19,698 bases of DNA from Alphaproteobacteria bacterium (GCA_023269645.1 JAHFPR010000013.1:1-19698), one strand, 5' to 3'. Positions 12,725 through 19,698 are shown, numbered from the stretch's first letter. Notes: generated from the sequence alone by a model not told the origin. Numbers and translations are program-made.

Positions 12725-13648
12725 CTATGTTTCTTCCGCCGCTTCCCGCTCAAACAATATCGGCACGGCGTAGGAGCCAAGATAGTGCGCGGAGATGGGG
12801 AGCACAAGCGCATCGAACTTGCGGCGCGCCTTATCGAGGAACTTGCGGAGGCGCGGGTCTTCCCCGCCTGCGAAACCGTTGATTTCGATGAGGTAGTGAT
12901 GCGTATTCGGTACGCCGAGCACACGGCAGGTTTCCAGGTGGACATAGTCCAGCCCCGCCGCCTCCAGAAGCGGATCAAGCAGCGAGAATTGCACTTTCTC
13001 CTCCGCGCGGATGACCCACAGCGATTCGTCCTCGCCGGTTTCCTCCGGATCCACATAGCCGATCGCCACCAGCGGTGCTTTGCTGGAGCGCGCCATCTGG
13101 ATAAAGGGCAGGCGCGCGAAAATCCTGGGCATATCGTGGGTATCGTCCCCCTCGATGCGCGACCACCAGGGGCGCGGCCCGCTTCTATCCCACAGCGGCA
13201 GCACCCCCACCGTGGCGCGGCACTCGACCACATCCTGCACCACTTCGGCCACGGTGGCTTTTTCGTGCATCGGGGTGAATGCGCCGAAATATTCGCGGGC
13301 AAGCCAGTAGCATTCGCGGTTGGTATCGGTGGAAAGCGTGACCACACGGGCATTGCCTTCCTCGATGGTGACGGCACTGGCGATGATGAGCCGCCACATC
13401 TGGGCGAGCGCGGCGGCGTGAGGCAGGTTCTCGTTTTTCTGGCGGGCGATGCGGCGCACCATCTCGGCTTCGCGGCCTGGACGGATGATGCTTTTGCGGG
13501 CGGATTTTTTGCCTTTGGTATCGGCGTTTTTGATCTCCCCCACCTCGCGCACCACCTGAACCCGCTTGGCAAGCAGCTCCAGTATGCTATTATCAATCGC
13601 GTCTATTTCAGCGCGGCAGGTTTCGAGCGTTTTGTCTTTCTTCGGCAT
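12725..13648 (-). CDS. chorismate mutase fused to a prephenate-dehydratase-like domain
   Basis: A 307-residue protein. Residues about 5-95 match an AroQ chorismate mutase: LETCRAEIDAIDNSILELLA, KRVQVVREVGEIK, then a Lys/Ser-rich insert (KGKKSARKS) before RPGREAEMVRRI. This domain converts chorismate to prephenate. The rest resembles a prephenate dehydratase plus ACT-type region (CYWLAREYFGAFTPM, ATVGVLPLWDRSG, EDESLWVI). The TRF motif needed for dehydratase activity is not visible, so that activity is doubtful. Alphaproteobacteria have such a gene annotated simply as chorismate mutase, usually beside hisC. ATG 13648 (MPKKDKTLE) is chosen because the frame upstream has no homology. It is divergent from gloB across 69 bp. 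brnTA lies between it and hisC. Confidence 0.85.
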   Translation of the reverse strand: MPKKDKTLETCRAEIDAIDNSILELLAKRVQVVREVGEIKNADTKGKKSARKSIIRPGREAEMVRRIARQKNENLPHAAALAQMWRLIIASAVTIEEGNARVVTLSTDTNRECYWLAREYFGAFTPMHEKATVAEVVQDVVECRATVGVLPLWDRSGPRPWWSRIEGDDTHDMPRIFARLPFIQMARSSKAPLVAIGYVDPEETGEDESLWVIRAEEKVQFSLLDPLLEAAGLDYVHLETCRVLGVPNTHHYLIEINGFAGGEDPRLRKFLDKARRKFDALVLPISAHYLGSYAVPILFEREAAEET

Positions 13649-13717
13649 GGGATTATGTGTATCATGATTTTTTGTACGAATACAACGGCGTATTAGACTT
13701 CCCACAAAAAGGTTTCT

Positions 13718-14491
13718 ATGGCGACGCTTGAGTTGGAAATCGTTTCCGCATTGCAGGATAACTACGTATACCTGCTGCACGATGCCGCTTCCGGTGCTAC
13801 CGCCGCCATTGACCCCTCCACGCCGGAACCTGTGCAGGAGCGGCTGGCGCAGAAGGGCTGGAAGCTCACCCATATTTTCACCACGCACCACCATCACGAC
13901 CATACCGGCGGCAACGTACCGCTCAAGCGTAAAACGGGCTGCATGGTGGTGGGCTTCAGCGGGGATGCCGCGCGGATCCCAGTACTCGACTACCCCGTGG
14001 GCGACGAAGGAATTTTTACCTTCGGGGAGGTGGGTGTGCGGGTGCTCCACGTGCCGGGACACACCAGCGGCGCGATTACGTATTATCTCCCTTCGGAGCA
14101 ACTCGCTTTCACCGGAGATACAATGTTCACAATGGGCTGCGGGCGGCTGCTGGAGGGCACGGCAGAGCAGCTTTTCCATAGCCTCAAGCGACTGACCCTC
14201 GCGCTGCCGAAGGAAACGCGCATCTATTCCGGGCACGAATACGCGCATGGCAACGCGCGCTTCGCCCTCACGGTGGAGCCGGGCAACGCCGCGCTTCAGG
14301 CGCGCTTCCAGCACGTCGCCGACTTGATGGACAGCCACACCCCCGTGCAGGGCTTCGCGCTGGCGGAAGAACTCGCCACCAATCCATTCCTGCGCACACA
14401 GAGCCTGGAAATCCGAAAAACCCTCGGCCTGGAATCCGCCTCCGACGAAGAAATATTCGCAGAACTGCGCCGCCGGAAGGATGCGTTTTAA
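13718..14491 (+). CDS. gloB: hydroxyacylglutathione hydrolase (glyoxalase II)
   Basis: A metallo-beta-lactamase-fold enzyme of 257 residues, the standard length. It hydrolyses S-lactoylglutathione to lactate and glutathione, the second step of methylglyoxal detoxification. The metal ligands are seen in TTHHHHDHTGGN (about residues 53-64), VPGHTSGAITYYL, FTGDTMFTMGCGRLLEG and YSGHEYAHGNARFA. The C-terminal HAGH domain ends with NPFLRTQ and LRRRKDAF, as in the family. ATG 13718 has AAAGG eight bases upstream. A weak promoter (TTGTAC, 16 bp, TAGACT) lies in the divergent gap. No glyoxalase I is in the window. Confidence 0.96.
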   Translation: MATLELEIVSALQDNYVYLLHDAASGATAAIDPSTPEPVQERLAQKGWKLTHIFTTHHHHDHTGGNVPLKRKTGCMVVGFSGDAARIPVLDYPVGDEGIFTFGEVGVRVLHVPGHTSGAITYYLPSEQLAFTGDTMFTMGCGRLLEGTAEQLFHSLKRLTLALPKETRIYSGHEYAHGNARFALTVEPGNAALQARFQHVADLMDSHTPVQGFALAEELATNPFLRTQSLEIRKTLGLESASDEEIFAELRRRKDAF

Positions 14492-14530
14492 TCTCTTCTG
14501 GGTATAATTCCCCGCCGCTTGCGGCACACT

Positions 14531-14659
14531 GTCATTCCTGCGAAGGCAGGAATCCAGCACATCGCGTCTGCGATGCGGGAGGCTCCTTATCCAGTACCGC
14601 AGACACGGCACTGCTGGATACCAGCCAGTTTTTTTATGGCAAAGGAGGGCTGGCATGAC
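14531..14659. repeat. diverged GTCATTCC-type palindromic element
   Basis: It runs from GTCATTCCTGCGAAGGCAGGAATCC to GGCTGGCATGAC's mirror end, with nested stems GCGTCTGCGATGC and CTGCTGGATACCAGC. It has the same plan as the 10666 element but many substitutions and no TTGTCCCC ends. It follows gloB by about 40 bp and probably terminates it. Confidence 0.6.
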
Positions 14660-14681
14660 AGCTCTTGCCGTAAAACCTCCG

Positions 14682-14836
14682 CCCCCTCCTGCGGGGGAGG
14701 CAGTAAATCCGAGCCAATTTATTGGCCGGATTTGCGGTGGGGGTATGCTCTCGCGGCAAGAAATACCCCCTCCGGATTTCGTAAGCTCACTGTGTTCGCT
14801 AACGAAATCCTCCTCCCCCGCAAGCGGGGGAGGAGG
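14682..14836. repeat. CTCTCCCG-family palindromic repeat upstream of secB
   Basis: It opens with a CCCCCTCCTGCGGGGGAGG hairpin, then AAATCCGAGCCAATTTATTG, GGCCGGATTTGCGGTGGGGG and CCCCCTCCGGATTTCGTAAG. It ends with CCTCCTCCCCCG/CGGGGGAGGAGG (14809-14836). The block order equals the inverse of 6929-7089. With the preceding element it accounts for most of the 411-bp gap between gloB and secB. Confidence 0.75.
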
Positions 14837-14846
14837 GGATTCCCCC

Positions 14847-14874
14847 TTGCCGATTGCGGCGGAGGCGGTATATA
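14847..14874 (+). promoter_or_regulatory. secB: candidate secB promoter
   Basis: TTGCCG (14847-14852) and TATATA (14869-14874) stand 16 bp apart, just after the repeat element and about 28 bp before the ATG. A ribosome site GGGAG precedes the secB start. Confidence 0.4.
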
Positions 14875-14902
14875 AAGAAGCACCAACCAAGGGAGAAATA
14901 TC

Positions 14903-15397
14903 ATGGCTAAAAAGAATACGACCGACGCAACACCCAGCACCCCCGCACCCGCAGCGGAGAAGCCCAGGGAGAAACACGTCGGGGTTTCCGCGCAGTATGT
15001 GAAGGATCTTTCCTTTGAAAGCCCGCGCGCACCGCAGAGCCTCACCGGCACACAGGGGCAGCCGCAGATTCAGGTGGTGGTGGATGTACGCGCGACGAAG
15101 GTGAATGCCGAGCAGAATATTTTTGAGGTGACGCTGGCTATTGCCGCCACCGCCAAAACGGGCGAGGACGCGCTGTTCGTGATGGAACTCGCATATGCGG
15201 GGCTGTTCACCCTCGCCGGGATTGAGGCCGGCGCGGAAATGGAGCAGACGCTGCTCATTTTCTGCCCCAGCATCCTGTTCCCCTTCGCGCGGAGGATTCT
15301 CGCCGAAACCACGCGCGACGGCGGCTTCCCCCCGCTGATGCTCGACCCCATAGATTTCGCGCAGCTCTACCTCAAACGCCAGCAGGCGGCGGCTTAA
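14903..15397 (+). CDS. secB: protein-export chaperone SecB
   Basis: A 164-residue cytoplasmic chaperone. SecB forms a tetramer, holds presecretory proteins unfolded and delivers them to SecA. After a disordered N-terminus rich in Thr, Pro and Ala (1-25), the fold starts with VSAQYVKDLSFESPRAPQSL. It continues with the beta-sheet segments NIFEVTLAIAATAK and FVMELAYAGLFTLAG and the helix CPSILFPFARRILAETTRDG GFPPLMLDPIDF, all highly characteristic. The C-terminus ends QQAAA and lacks extra domains. ATG 14903 has GGGAG nine bases upstream. Many alphaproteobacteria carry SecB, consistent with the lineage. The next gene is 63 bp away across a heptamer hairpin. Confidence 0.96.
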   Translation: MAKKNTTDATPSTPAPAAEKPREKHVGVSAQYVKDLSFESPRAPQSLTGTQGQPQIQVVVDVRATKVNAEQNIFEVTLAIAATAKTGEDALFVMELAYAGLFTLAGIEAGAEMEQTLLIFCPSILFPFARRILAETTRDGGFPPLMLDPIDFAQLYLKRQQAAA

Positions 15398-15405
15398 ATC
15401 AGTAG

Positions 15406-15450
15406 CCGGAGTTCGGGGTGCAGTAAAAACTTCTGAACTCCAAACTCCGG
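15406..15450. repeat. imperfect GAACTCC heptamer hairpin after secB
   Basis: The arms at 15406-15423 and 15433-15450 pair at 15 of 18 positions around TAAAAACTT. The right arm contains GAACTCC, AAACTCC and GGACTCT in a seven-base register. It lies just before the ATG of the HAD gene (15461) and probably serves as the secB terminator. Confidence 0.6.
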
Positions 15451-15460
15451 ACTCTTCCAT

Positions 15461-16162
15461 ATGACCCTTCCCCATCCCCGTGCCATCCTGTTCGATTGGG
15501 ACAACACGCTCGCCGATAGCTGGCCGGTGATCCACCGCGCGCTGGATGCCACGTTCCGGGCGATGGGCATGACGCCGTGGAGCTTCGAGGATGTGAAGCG
15601 CGGGCGGGAGGGCATCCACCATTCCCTGCGCGATTCCTTCCCCCGCATTTTCGGGGCGCGGTGGGAAGAAGCGAAGGAAACCTACTACAAACATTTCCTC
15701 GCCTGCCACCTCGCGGAAATCGGGATATTGCCCGGTGTGGAGAAAGTGCTGAAGAAGCTCGCGGGCACGGATATTTATACCGCCATCGTCAGCAACAAAA
15801 CCGGGCAGTATCTCCGGGAAGAAGTGGAGCATCTGGGCTGGACAAGCTATTTCCGGCGCATCGTGGGGGCAACCGACGCGGCCAACGATAAACCCCACCC
15901 CGACCCGGTGCACCTGGCACTGGAGGGCAGCGGTTTCACTCCCGGCGCGGATGTGTGGCTTATCGGTGACAGTGAAACCGATCTCGAATGCGCGCTGAAT
16001 GCGGGCTGCACCCCGCTGTTTTTCGGCGATGGCCACTTCCATGAGCGGTTTCTGGAACGCCATGCCGCGTCCGGATACGGTACAATCCATCGGTTGAAAA
16101 ATCACCGGGAGTTGCTACAATTGATCGAGGGGCTGGAGGCTGAAGATAACATAGCGGGATAG
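15461..16162 (+). CDS. HAD-superfamily phosphatase, phosphoglycolate-phosphatase-like
   Basis: A 233-residue HAD hydrolase. All four motifs are present: DWDNTLADSW (motif I, nucleophile Asp and acid/base Asp at about 12-14), IVSNKTGQYL (motif II), the motif III lysine in NDKPHPDPV, and IGDSETDLECALNAG (motif IV). An alpha-helical cap lies between motifs I and II. The order and size fit phosphoglycolate phosphatase and related small-molecule phosphatases, but the substrate cannot be fixed from sequence. ATG 15461 is directly preceded by the heptamer hairpin and no Shine-Dalgarno sequence is clear. The stop codon TAG (16160-16162) sits in the loop of stem 3 of three-stem element copy 3, so the element has reached into the end of the gene. 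Confidence 0.92.
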   Translation: MTLPHPRAILFDWDNTLADSWPVIHRALDATFRAMGMTPWSFEDVKRGREGIHHSLRDSFPRIFGARWEEAKETYYKHFLACHLAEIGILPGVEKVLKKLAGTDIYTAIVSNKTGQYLREEVEHLGWTSYFRRIVGATDAANDKPHPDPVHLALEGSGFTPGADVWLIGDSETDLECALNAGCTPLFFGDGHFHERFLERHAASGYGTIHRLKNHRELLQLIEGLEAEDNIAG

Positions 16163-16221
16163 CAACCCCGCCACCTTCAGTGCCCGGAGCGGCTCAAGTA
16201 CATCTGCGAGCAAGCAGACGA
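16154..16221 (-). repeat. three-stem element, copy 3 (inverted)
   Basis: Read on the minus strand, stem 1 is CGTCTGC/GCAGATG (loop TTGCTC, one G-T pair). Stem 2 is GCCGC/GGGC with one bulge (loop TCC). Stem 3 is GCGGGG/TCCCGC (loop TTGCTA). The linkers are ATGTACTTGA and ACTGAAG. It occupies most of the gap between the HAD and AsmA-family genes. Confidence 0.62.
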
Positions 16222-16250
16222 GCAGCGGGCTAAATGAAAAGGATACTTTC

Positions 16251-17957
16251 ATGCTGGGTTTTCTGGGTTCATTATTGCGCACATTGCTGGTGATTTTCAT
16301 CCTCAGCGGAGTGACGCTGGCGGCACTTCTTTACGGCCTGCCAAAGGTGGTTCCGCAGGAAACGCTGCGCAACGGGATCGTGCAGATTTATTCGGAAACC
16401 ACCGGCAAGGATATTGATATACGCGGCAAGGTGGAAATTGCCCTCGTGCCAGACACCTACCTGCGGCTGACGGATGCCACGGTGCGCGAGGCCGCAAGGC
16501 CGGATGCCGCCGCGCACACAATTGATTTCCTGGAAGTGCATCTGGATTTCCTGCAATCGCTGCAGAACCGCGTGGGAGCCACCATCAGCGCGAAGCTGGA
16601 CGGCAAGGCACTGGAAGCGCGGGTGAACCTTCCCACGCTGGCGCGCTATAACAGTGGCAGCCTGAATAGCGTGGACGTGGAAATCCGCGCGCCGTTCGCG
16701 TTGCGGCTGAAGGGGAAGTTCCAGGGCAACGAGCAGAAATTTTTGCTCAGGGATGCCGCCCTCTCGCTGGATAAAACGGCGGGGCAGGGTACGCTGGAAG
16801 CGGGCGTACAAGGTGCTGCGGATTACCTGAAAGGAGAGTTGAAATTCTCGAAGCTCGATCTGGACGAGCTTGCGCGCGTGAAGGCACTGGCGATGCCAGT
16901 GGCGGCACTGTTCATGCCGCTGCCTGCGGATTCCGCATCGGCACAAACGCCCGCCGCGCAGGAGAAGGATGCGCCCTTTTCCTGGCCGGAAACGCCGCTT
17001 GATCTCGGATGGGTGAGGCTGGCCAAAGCCGATGTATCGCTGGCGGCGGATCATCTCACCTTCCGGGGAATCACCGGCAACAATGTGCTGGTCAAACTTT
17101 CCGCCGACCAGGGGCTGCTCAGCCTGGCACTCGACCGTACCCAAATGTTCGGCGGAGAGGCGGTCGGCTCGCTGGCACTGGATGTCACTTCCGGTACGCC
17201 GGTGTTTCAGCATCATCTCACGCTGCACGACGTGGATGTCGCCAGCTTCCAGAAGACACTCTGCAATTGCACGAAAATCGGCGGCACGGGAGATATTACC
17301 CTGGCGGTGGATGCCACCGGGAACTCCCTGCACGAGCTGGTGGGGAATCTCCACGGCCAGGGCAGTTTCCGCATCCAGGACGGGCAGATAAAAGGCGTGG
17401 ACGTGCTCGGCATGGCGGATTCCTCGCCCGCCAGCGTACGGCAGGCGTTCTACCTCGGCGCGCATGATACCAAAGTCACCGTTGCAAGTGCTACTTTCAC
17501 TATTGAAAAAGGCGTCCTCAATAACGATGATTTCGGGATGGAGATTCCCTTCAGCAATCTGCATGGCAGGGGTACGATTGATCTCGGCAGGCTCGGCATT
17601 CATTACCGCGTCACCCCCGTGCTGGGGGTACAGCAGATCGGGCTGCGCGTACCGATGTTGATTGAGGGCAGCCTGCTGCATCCGAATGTGGGCACAGACA
17701 TCGCGGGGGTCATGACGCAGGAGCTGGATTCCCTGATTTCCGATGGAACCGGCGCGCGTGATATTTCAGATGAGGAGCGCAGAAAACTGAAGGAAGAACT
17801 GAAGCAGGTGCGCCATAGCCTCATGAAAAAACTGCCGCCGGAGGTGCTGGCGAAACTCCGCGCCAACCTGCGTCCGGCAGCACCCGTTACCACTCCGGAA
17901 GCGCAGGAAGCAGAGGAAGAAGAAAAATCTTCCGCAGAACCGGGACAGGCGCATTAG
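16251..17957 (+). CDS. AsmA-family envelope protein
   Basis: A 568-residue protein with one N-terminal membrane anchor (about 8-31) and a large periplasmic part. After the anchor comes the AsmA start TGKDIDIRGKVEIALVPDTY followed by LRLTDATVREAA. The C-terminal AsmA_2 region contains VGNLHGQGSFRIQDGQIKGV and GRGTIDLGRLGIHYRVTPVL. AsmA-like proteins are elongated, hydrophobic-groove proteins thought to carry phospholipid between the membranes, and related members affect outer-membrane assembly. The end is charged (EEEEKSSAEPG). Between halves a stretch around PADSASAQTPAAQEKDAPFS is a likely flexible linker. ATG 16251 gives the anchor at the expected place. The next gene starts two bases after the stop, so the two are probably cotranscribed. 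Confidence 0.9.
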   Translation: MLGFLGSLLRTLLVIFILSGVTLAALLYGLPKVVPQETLRNGIVQIYSETTGKDIDIRGKVEIALVPDTYLRLTDATVREAARPDAAAHTIDFLEVHLDFLQSLQNRVGATISAKLDGKALEARVNLPTLARYNSGSLNSVDVEIRAPFALRLKGKFQGNEQKFLLRDAALSLDKTAGQGTLEAGVQGAADYLKGELKFSKLDLDELARVKALAMPVAALFMPLPADSASAQTPAAQEKDAPFSWPETPLDLGWVRLAKADVSLAADHLTFRGITGNNVLVKLSADQGLLSLALDRTQMFGGEAVGSLALDVTSGTPVFQHHLTLHDVDVASFQKTLCNCTKIGGTGDITLAVDATGNSLHELVGNLHGQGSFRIQDGQIKGVDVLGMADSSPASVRQAFYLGAHDTKVTVASATFTIEKGVLNNDDFGMEIPFSNLHGRGTIDLGRLGIHYRVTPVLGVQQIGLRVPMLIEGSLLHPNVGTDIAGVMTQELDSLISDGTGARDISDEERRKLKEELKQVRHSLMKKLPPEVLAKLRANLRPAAPVTTPEAQEAEEEEKSSAEPGQAH

Positions 17958-17959
17958 CC

Positions 17960-19384
17960 ATGAACAGGGAATTTTCAGAACTGGATGCAGCCTACAAATG
18001 CCTGGGCGGGCGTGGCGCAACGCCGGATAGCGTCACCCTGCTTATTGAGAATTACGGCAAGCGTTCCCGGTTTTACCACAGCCACCGCCACCGCGAATAC
18101 ATGGCGGCTCCGGTGAGCGCGGCGCTGCTCGCCTGGCTCGGCAAAATGCCGGAGGAAAAAGTGGGAGAGCTGGACGCGTTCTGCAACGTCATCGGCAACG
18201 CGCATGATAGCCAGTATATCGAAGTGGATGGCGGGCTTTCCGACACCGCCGCGCGGCTGGTGGAACCCTATATGGATGTGGCCGGAAAAGGCCTGCGCCT
18301 GCGCGATACGCTGCCAGACGTACCTTCCGTGCAACTGACCTTGCATTTGTTCGGTCTGGCGGAGGGGCAGGATTTATCCGCCCTCCGCGAGCACAACGAA
18401 TTTTTAAGCGCGCTGGTAGCCGCGCTGGATATGGAACACGCGGGCGTTCCGCTGAAGGCCATCGCGCGGGTGGTGCAGGGCGTGGCGGGGACGGTTCCCT
18501 TCAAGTCGCAGCATTATATGCAGGAGTTGAAAGAACGCCTGGCCTCCGCCAATGAAACCTTCACCCTCGGCCTTTCGGCGGAGGAGCAGGAACTGAGCCT
18601 GCTGCTCACCACCGACCTCGCCAACCGCGACATCGCCAGCTTCTGCGATACCGATCTCGGCGCGTTCGTCACCGGCACGATGGAGCTGATTCCGGAGAAC
18701 CTCGCCGCCGTGCGCGGGGGGGCGACCCCGGCAGAATTTCTGGCCTCGCTGCACTGGTCAATCCGCTTTTTCTCGGTGCTGCAGAGCACGGCGGAGAAAG
18801 ACCTCGACATCGGCAACGTGTTCCACCAGACCGCGCCCGGTGATTACCCCGCCGACATCTGGTATCGCCAGGCGACAGCGCAGGCGCGCGTCAACGTGGA
18901 GGCCTGCACGCTCTACCTCAAATGCAAGGTGGCTTCGGCGGGGCTGGTGGCGGCGGTGGCGACCCTCATCGGCGAGCCGGAAACGCTGTTGCTCGATTTC
19001 GTGGATGGCGGCGAGTATGACGGCATTCTCCAGGGTGAAACCTCGGTGCTGAACCATGAGGAGCAGCGCATCCTGCGCGCGCTGGAAAGCCGCGGCCACG
19101 GCAATATCGGGCGGTACGATATTGATGGCTCCCCCATCGGGAAAATCATGCTGGAGAAGCTCGGCTCCGCGAAGATGCTCGCGCTGTACGATGCGGCGCA
19201 GGCGGCGGATATGCAGGATAAAACGCAGGCGCGCGGCTACCTGACGCGGGTAGAGCGGGCACTGGAAACGGCGAACCTGCGCGCGATTCTCCACACGCTG
19301 GCCGAAGTTGCCCGCGACCCCGCCCGTGGCCGCCGCCGCGAGATCAACACCGCCCGCGTCGCCGCGCTGGAAGGGCTGGTTTAG
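17960..19384 (+). CDS. unrecognised 474-aa protein with HD-phosphohydrolase-like motifs
   Basis: I do not recognise the family. The N-terminal ~80 residues contain RFYHSHRHREYM, then GNAHDSQYIEVDGG. Together they resemble the His, then His-Asp pattern of HD-domain metal phosphohydrolases (compare YHNxxH and HDxxY in predicted metal-dependent HD proteins). The usual final conserved Asp is not obvious, so this is only a hint. The rest is soluble and mainly helical, with DFVDGGEYDGILQGETSVLN and an Arg/Glu-rich C-terminus. There is no signal peptide and no membrane segment. The start ATG 17960 lies two bases after the AsmA stop with no own strong ribosome site, which suggests translational coupling. 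A cytoplasmic role linked to the envelope gene is possible but unproven. Confidence 0.8.
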   Translation: MNREFSELDAAYKCLGGRGATPDSVTLLIENYGKRSRFYHSHRHREYMAAPVSAALLAWLGKMPEEKVGELDAFCNVIGNAHDSQYIEVDGGLSDTAARLVEPYMDVAGKGLRLRDTLPDVPSVQLTLHLFGLAEGQDLSALREHNEFLSALVAALDMEHAGVPLKAIARVVQGVAGTVPFKSQHYMQELKERLASANETFTLGLSAEEQELSLLLTTDLANRDIASFCDTDLGAFVTGTMELIPENLAAVRGGATPAEFLASLHWSIRFFSVLQSTAEKDLDIGNVFHQTAPGDYPADIWYRQATAQARVNVEACTLYLKCKVASAGLVAAVATLIGEPETLLLDFVDGGEYDGILQGETSVLNHEEQRILRALESRGHGNIGRYDIDGSPIGKIMLEKLGSAKMLALYDAAQAADMQDKTQARGYLTRVERALETANLRAILHTLAEVARDPARGRRREINTARVAALEGLV

Positions 19385-19430
19385 CGGGTTTCAGGGTGGT
19401 GGGTCAATTTGAAAAACGCCCTTTATTGTC

Positions 19431-19541
19431 ATCCCCGCTTCATGCGGGGATCCAGGGCAACCAACTCAGGCCTTGGCCATAGCTCCCCTTGCAACAAGTA
19501 AAGCCGTCATCGCCCGAATCGCGTAGCGATTATAGGGCGAT
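19431..19541. repeat. two short GTCATC-type hairpins after the last gene
   Basis: ATCCCCGC/GCGGGGAT (19431-19451) is preceded by GTC and followed by CCAGG. ATCGCCC/GGGCGAT (19509-19541) encloses a nested AATCGC/GCGATT stem and is also preceded by GTC and followed by CCACCTG. They look like reduced relatives of the GTCATTCC elements. The first may terminate the AsmA operon. Confidence 0.55.
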
Positions 19542-19564
19542 CCACCTGTGTGCATTGCACGGGT

Positions 19565-19698
19565 ATTGTCCCCTAAAGATAGATAATCCCTACACTTGTC
19601 ATTCCAGCGGAAGCTGGAATCCAGCGCAAGCCGCGTCTGCGGCGAAATAACTACGGTCTTTCAGCGGCGTAGACACGCCGCTACTGGATTCCAGCCTT
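19565..19698. mobile_element. MITE-like palindromic element, copy cut by the window end
   Basis: It begins ATTGTCCCCTAAAGATAGAT and then follows the reverse complement of the 10666-10836 element with only two differences over the 134 bases visible (taacg to taaag, and aaata to aacta). The second terminal repeat is beyond the window. Such similarity at a distance of 9 kb indicates recent mobility or gene conversion. Confidence 0.85.

Noticed and set aside
12725..16105. Continuous 1126-codon open frame on the minus strand
   Set aside because: Only its last 307 codons (from ATG 13648) look like protein. The rest runs antisense through gloB, secB and the HAD gene, whose motifs are clear on the plus strand, and through palindromic repeats.
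16272..17681. 469-codon minus-strand ORF opposite the AsmA-family gene
   Set aside because: It is a shadow of GC-rich coding sequence. The plus frame has the membrane anchor and AsmA blocks, and the minus translation has no recognisable domain.
2891..19698. Possible CRISPR array
   Set aside because: The repeats are dispersed palindromic elements of variable spacing. No regular repeat-spacer series and no cas genes are present.

Overview
The window looks like a chromosomal segment of a GC-rich, motile, free-living or host-associated alphaproteobacterium. This rests on the TIGR02186/Alph_Pro_TM gene next to a TauE/SafE exporter, the alphaproteobacterial type of chorismate mutase next to hisC, secB, and an AsmA-family gene. 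The genus cannot be named from the sequence. Most genes are housekeeping genes. The unusual part is the DNA between them, and sometimes inside them, which is crowded with several families of palindromic repeats.

Layout. 1-600: the end of a ceramidase-like membrane protein, a possible small membrane protein, and an XRE regulator. 600-1773: proB (minus), which ends inside a giant hairpin shared with the XRE stop codon. 1774-2152: an apparently decayed small ORF. 2153-2890: a RelE/HigB-HigA type toxin-antitoxin operon with its operator. 2891-3112: a palindromic element. 3109-5451: uspA-like, TIGR02186 and tauE (all minus). 5727-6230: a mutT-like Nudix gene. 6262-7906: rsmD and rluB (minus), separated by a repeat element. 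8301-10352: a NIT-domain chemotaxis receptor with what looks like a class II FNR promoter. 10585-10640: a 3' fragment of a tRNA-Gly gene. 10848-13648: hisC and a chorismate mutase/prephenate-dehydratase-like gene, separated by a brnTA toxin-antitoxin module whose toxin gene is frameshifted. 13718-19384 (plus): gloB, secB, a HAD phosphatase, an AsmA-family gene, and an unrecognised 474-residue protein with HD-like motifs. The window ends inside another copy of the mobile palindromic element.

Genes that plausibly work together are chorismate mutase with hisC (aromatic amino acid and histidine-type aminotransferase chemistry), tauE with TIGR02186 (translationally coupled membrane pair), rluB with rsmD (rRNA modification), and the AsmA gene with its 3' neighbour (2-nt gap).

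The best candidates for something undescribed are three. First, heptanucleotide repeat arrays with locus-specific units form perfect 35-36 bp hairpins and enter coding sequence: the proB C-terminus, the TIGR02186 signal peptide and hisC. Second, a roughly 70-nt element occurs three times with the same three-stem architecture, changing stems and conserved loops and linkers. Third, a MITE-like family has 20-bp terminal inverted repeats, and two of its copies are nearly identical. The FNR site placed at -41.5 before the NIT-domain receptor is a clear testable regulatory prediction.
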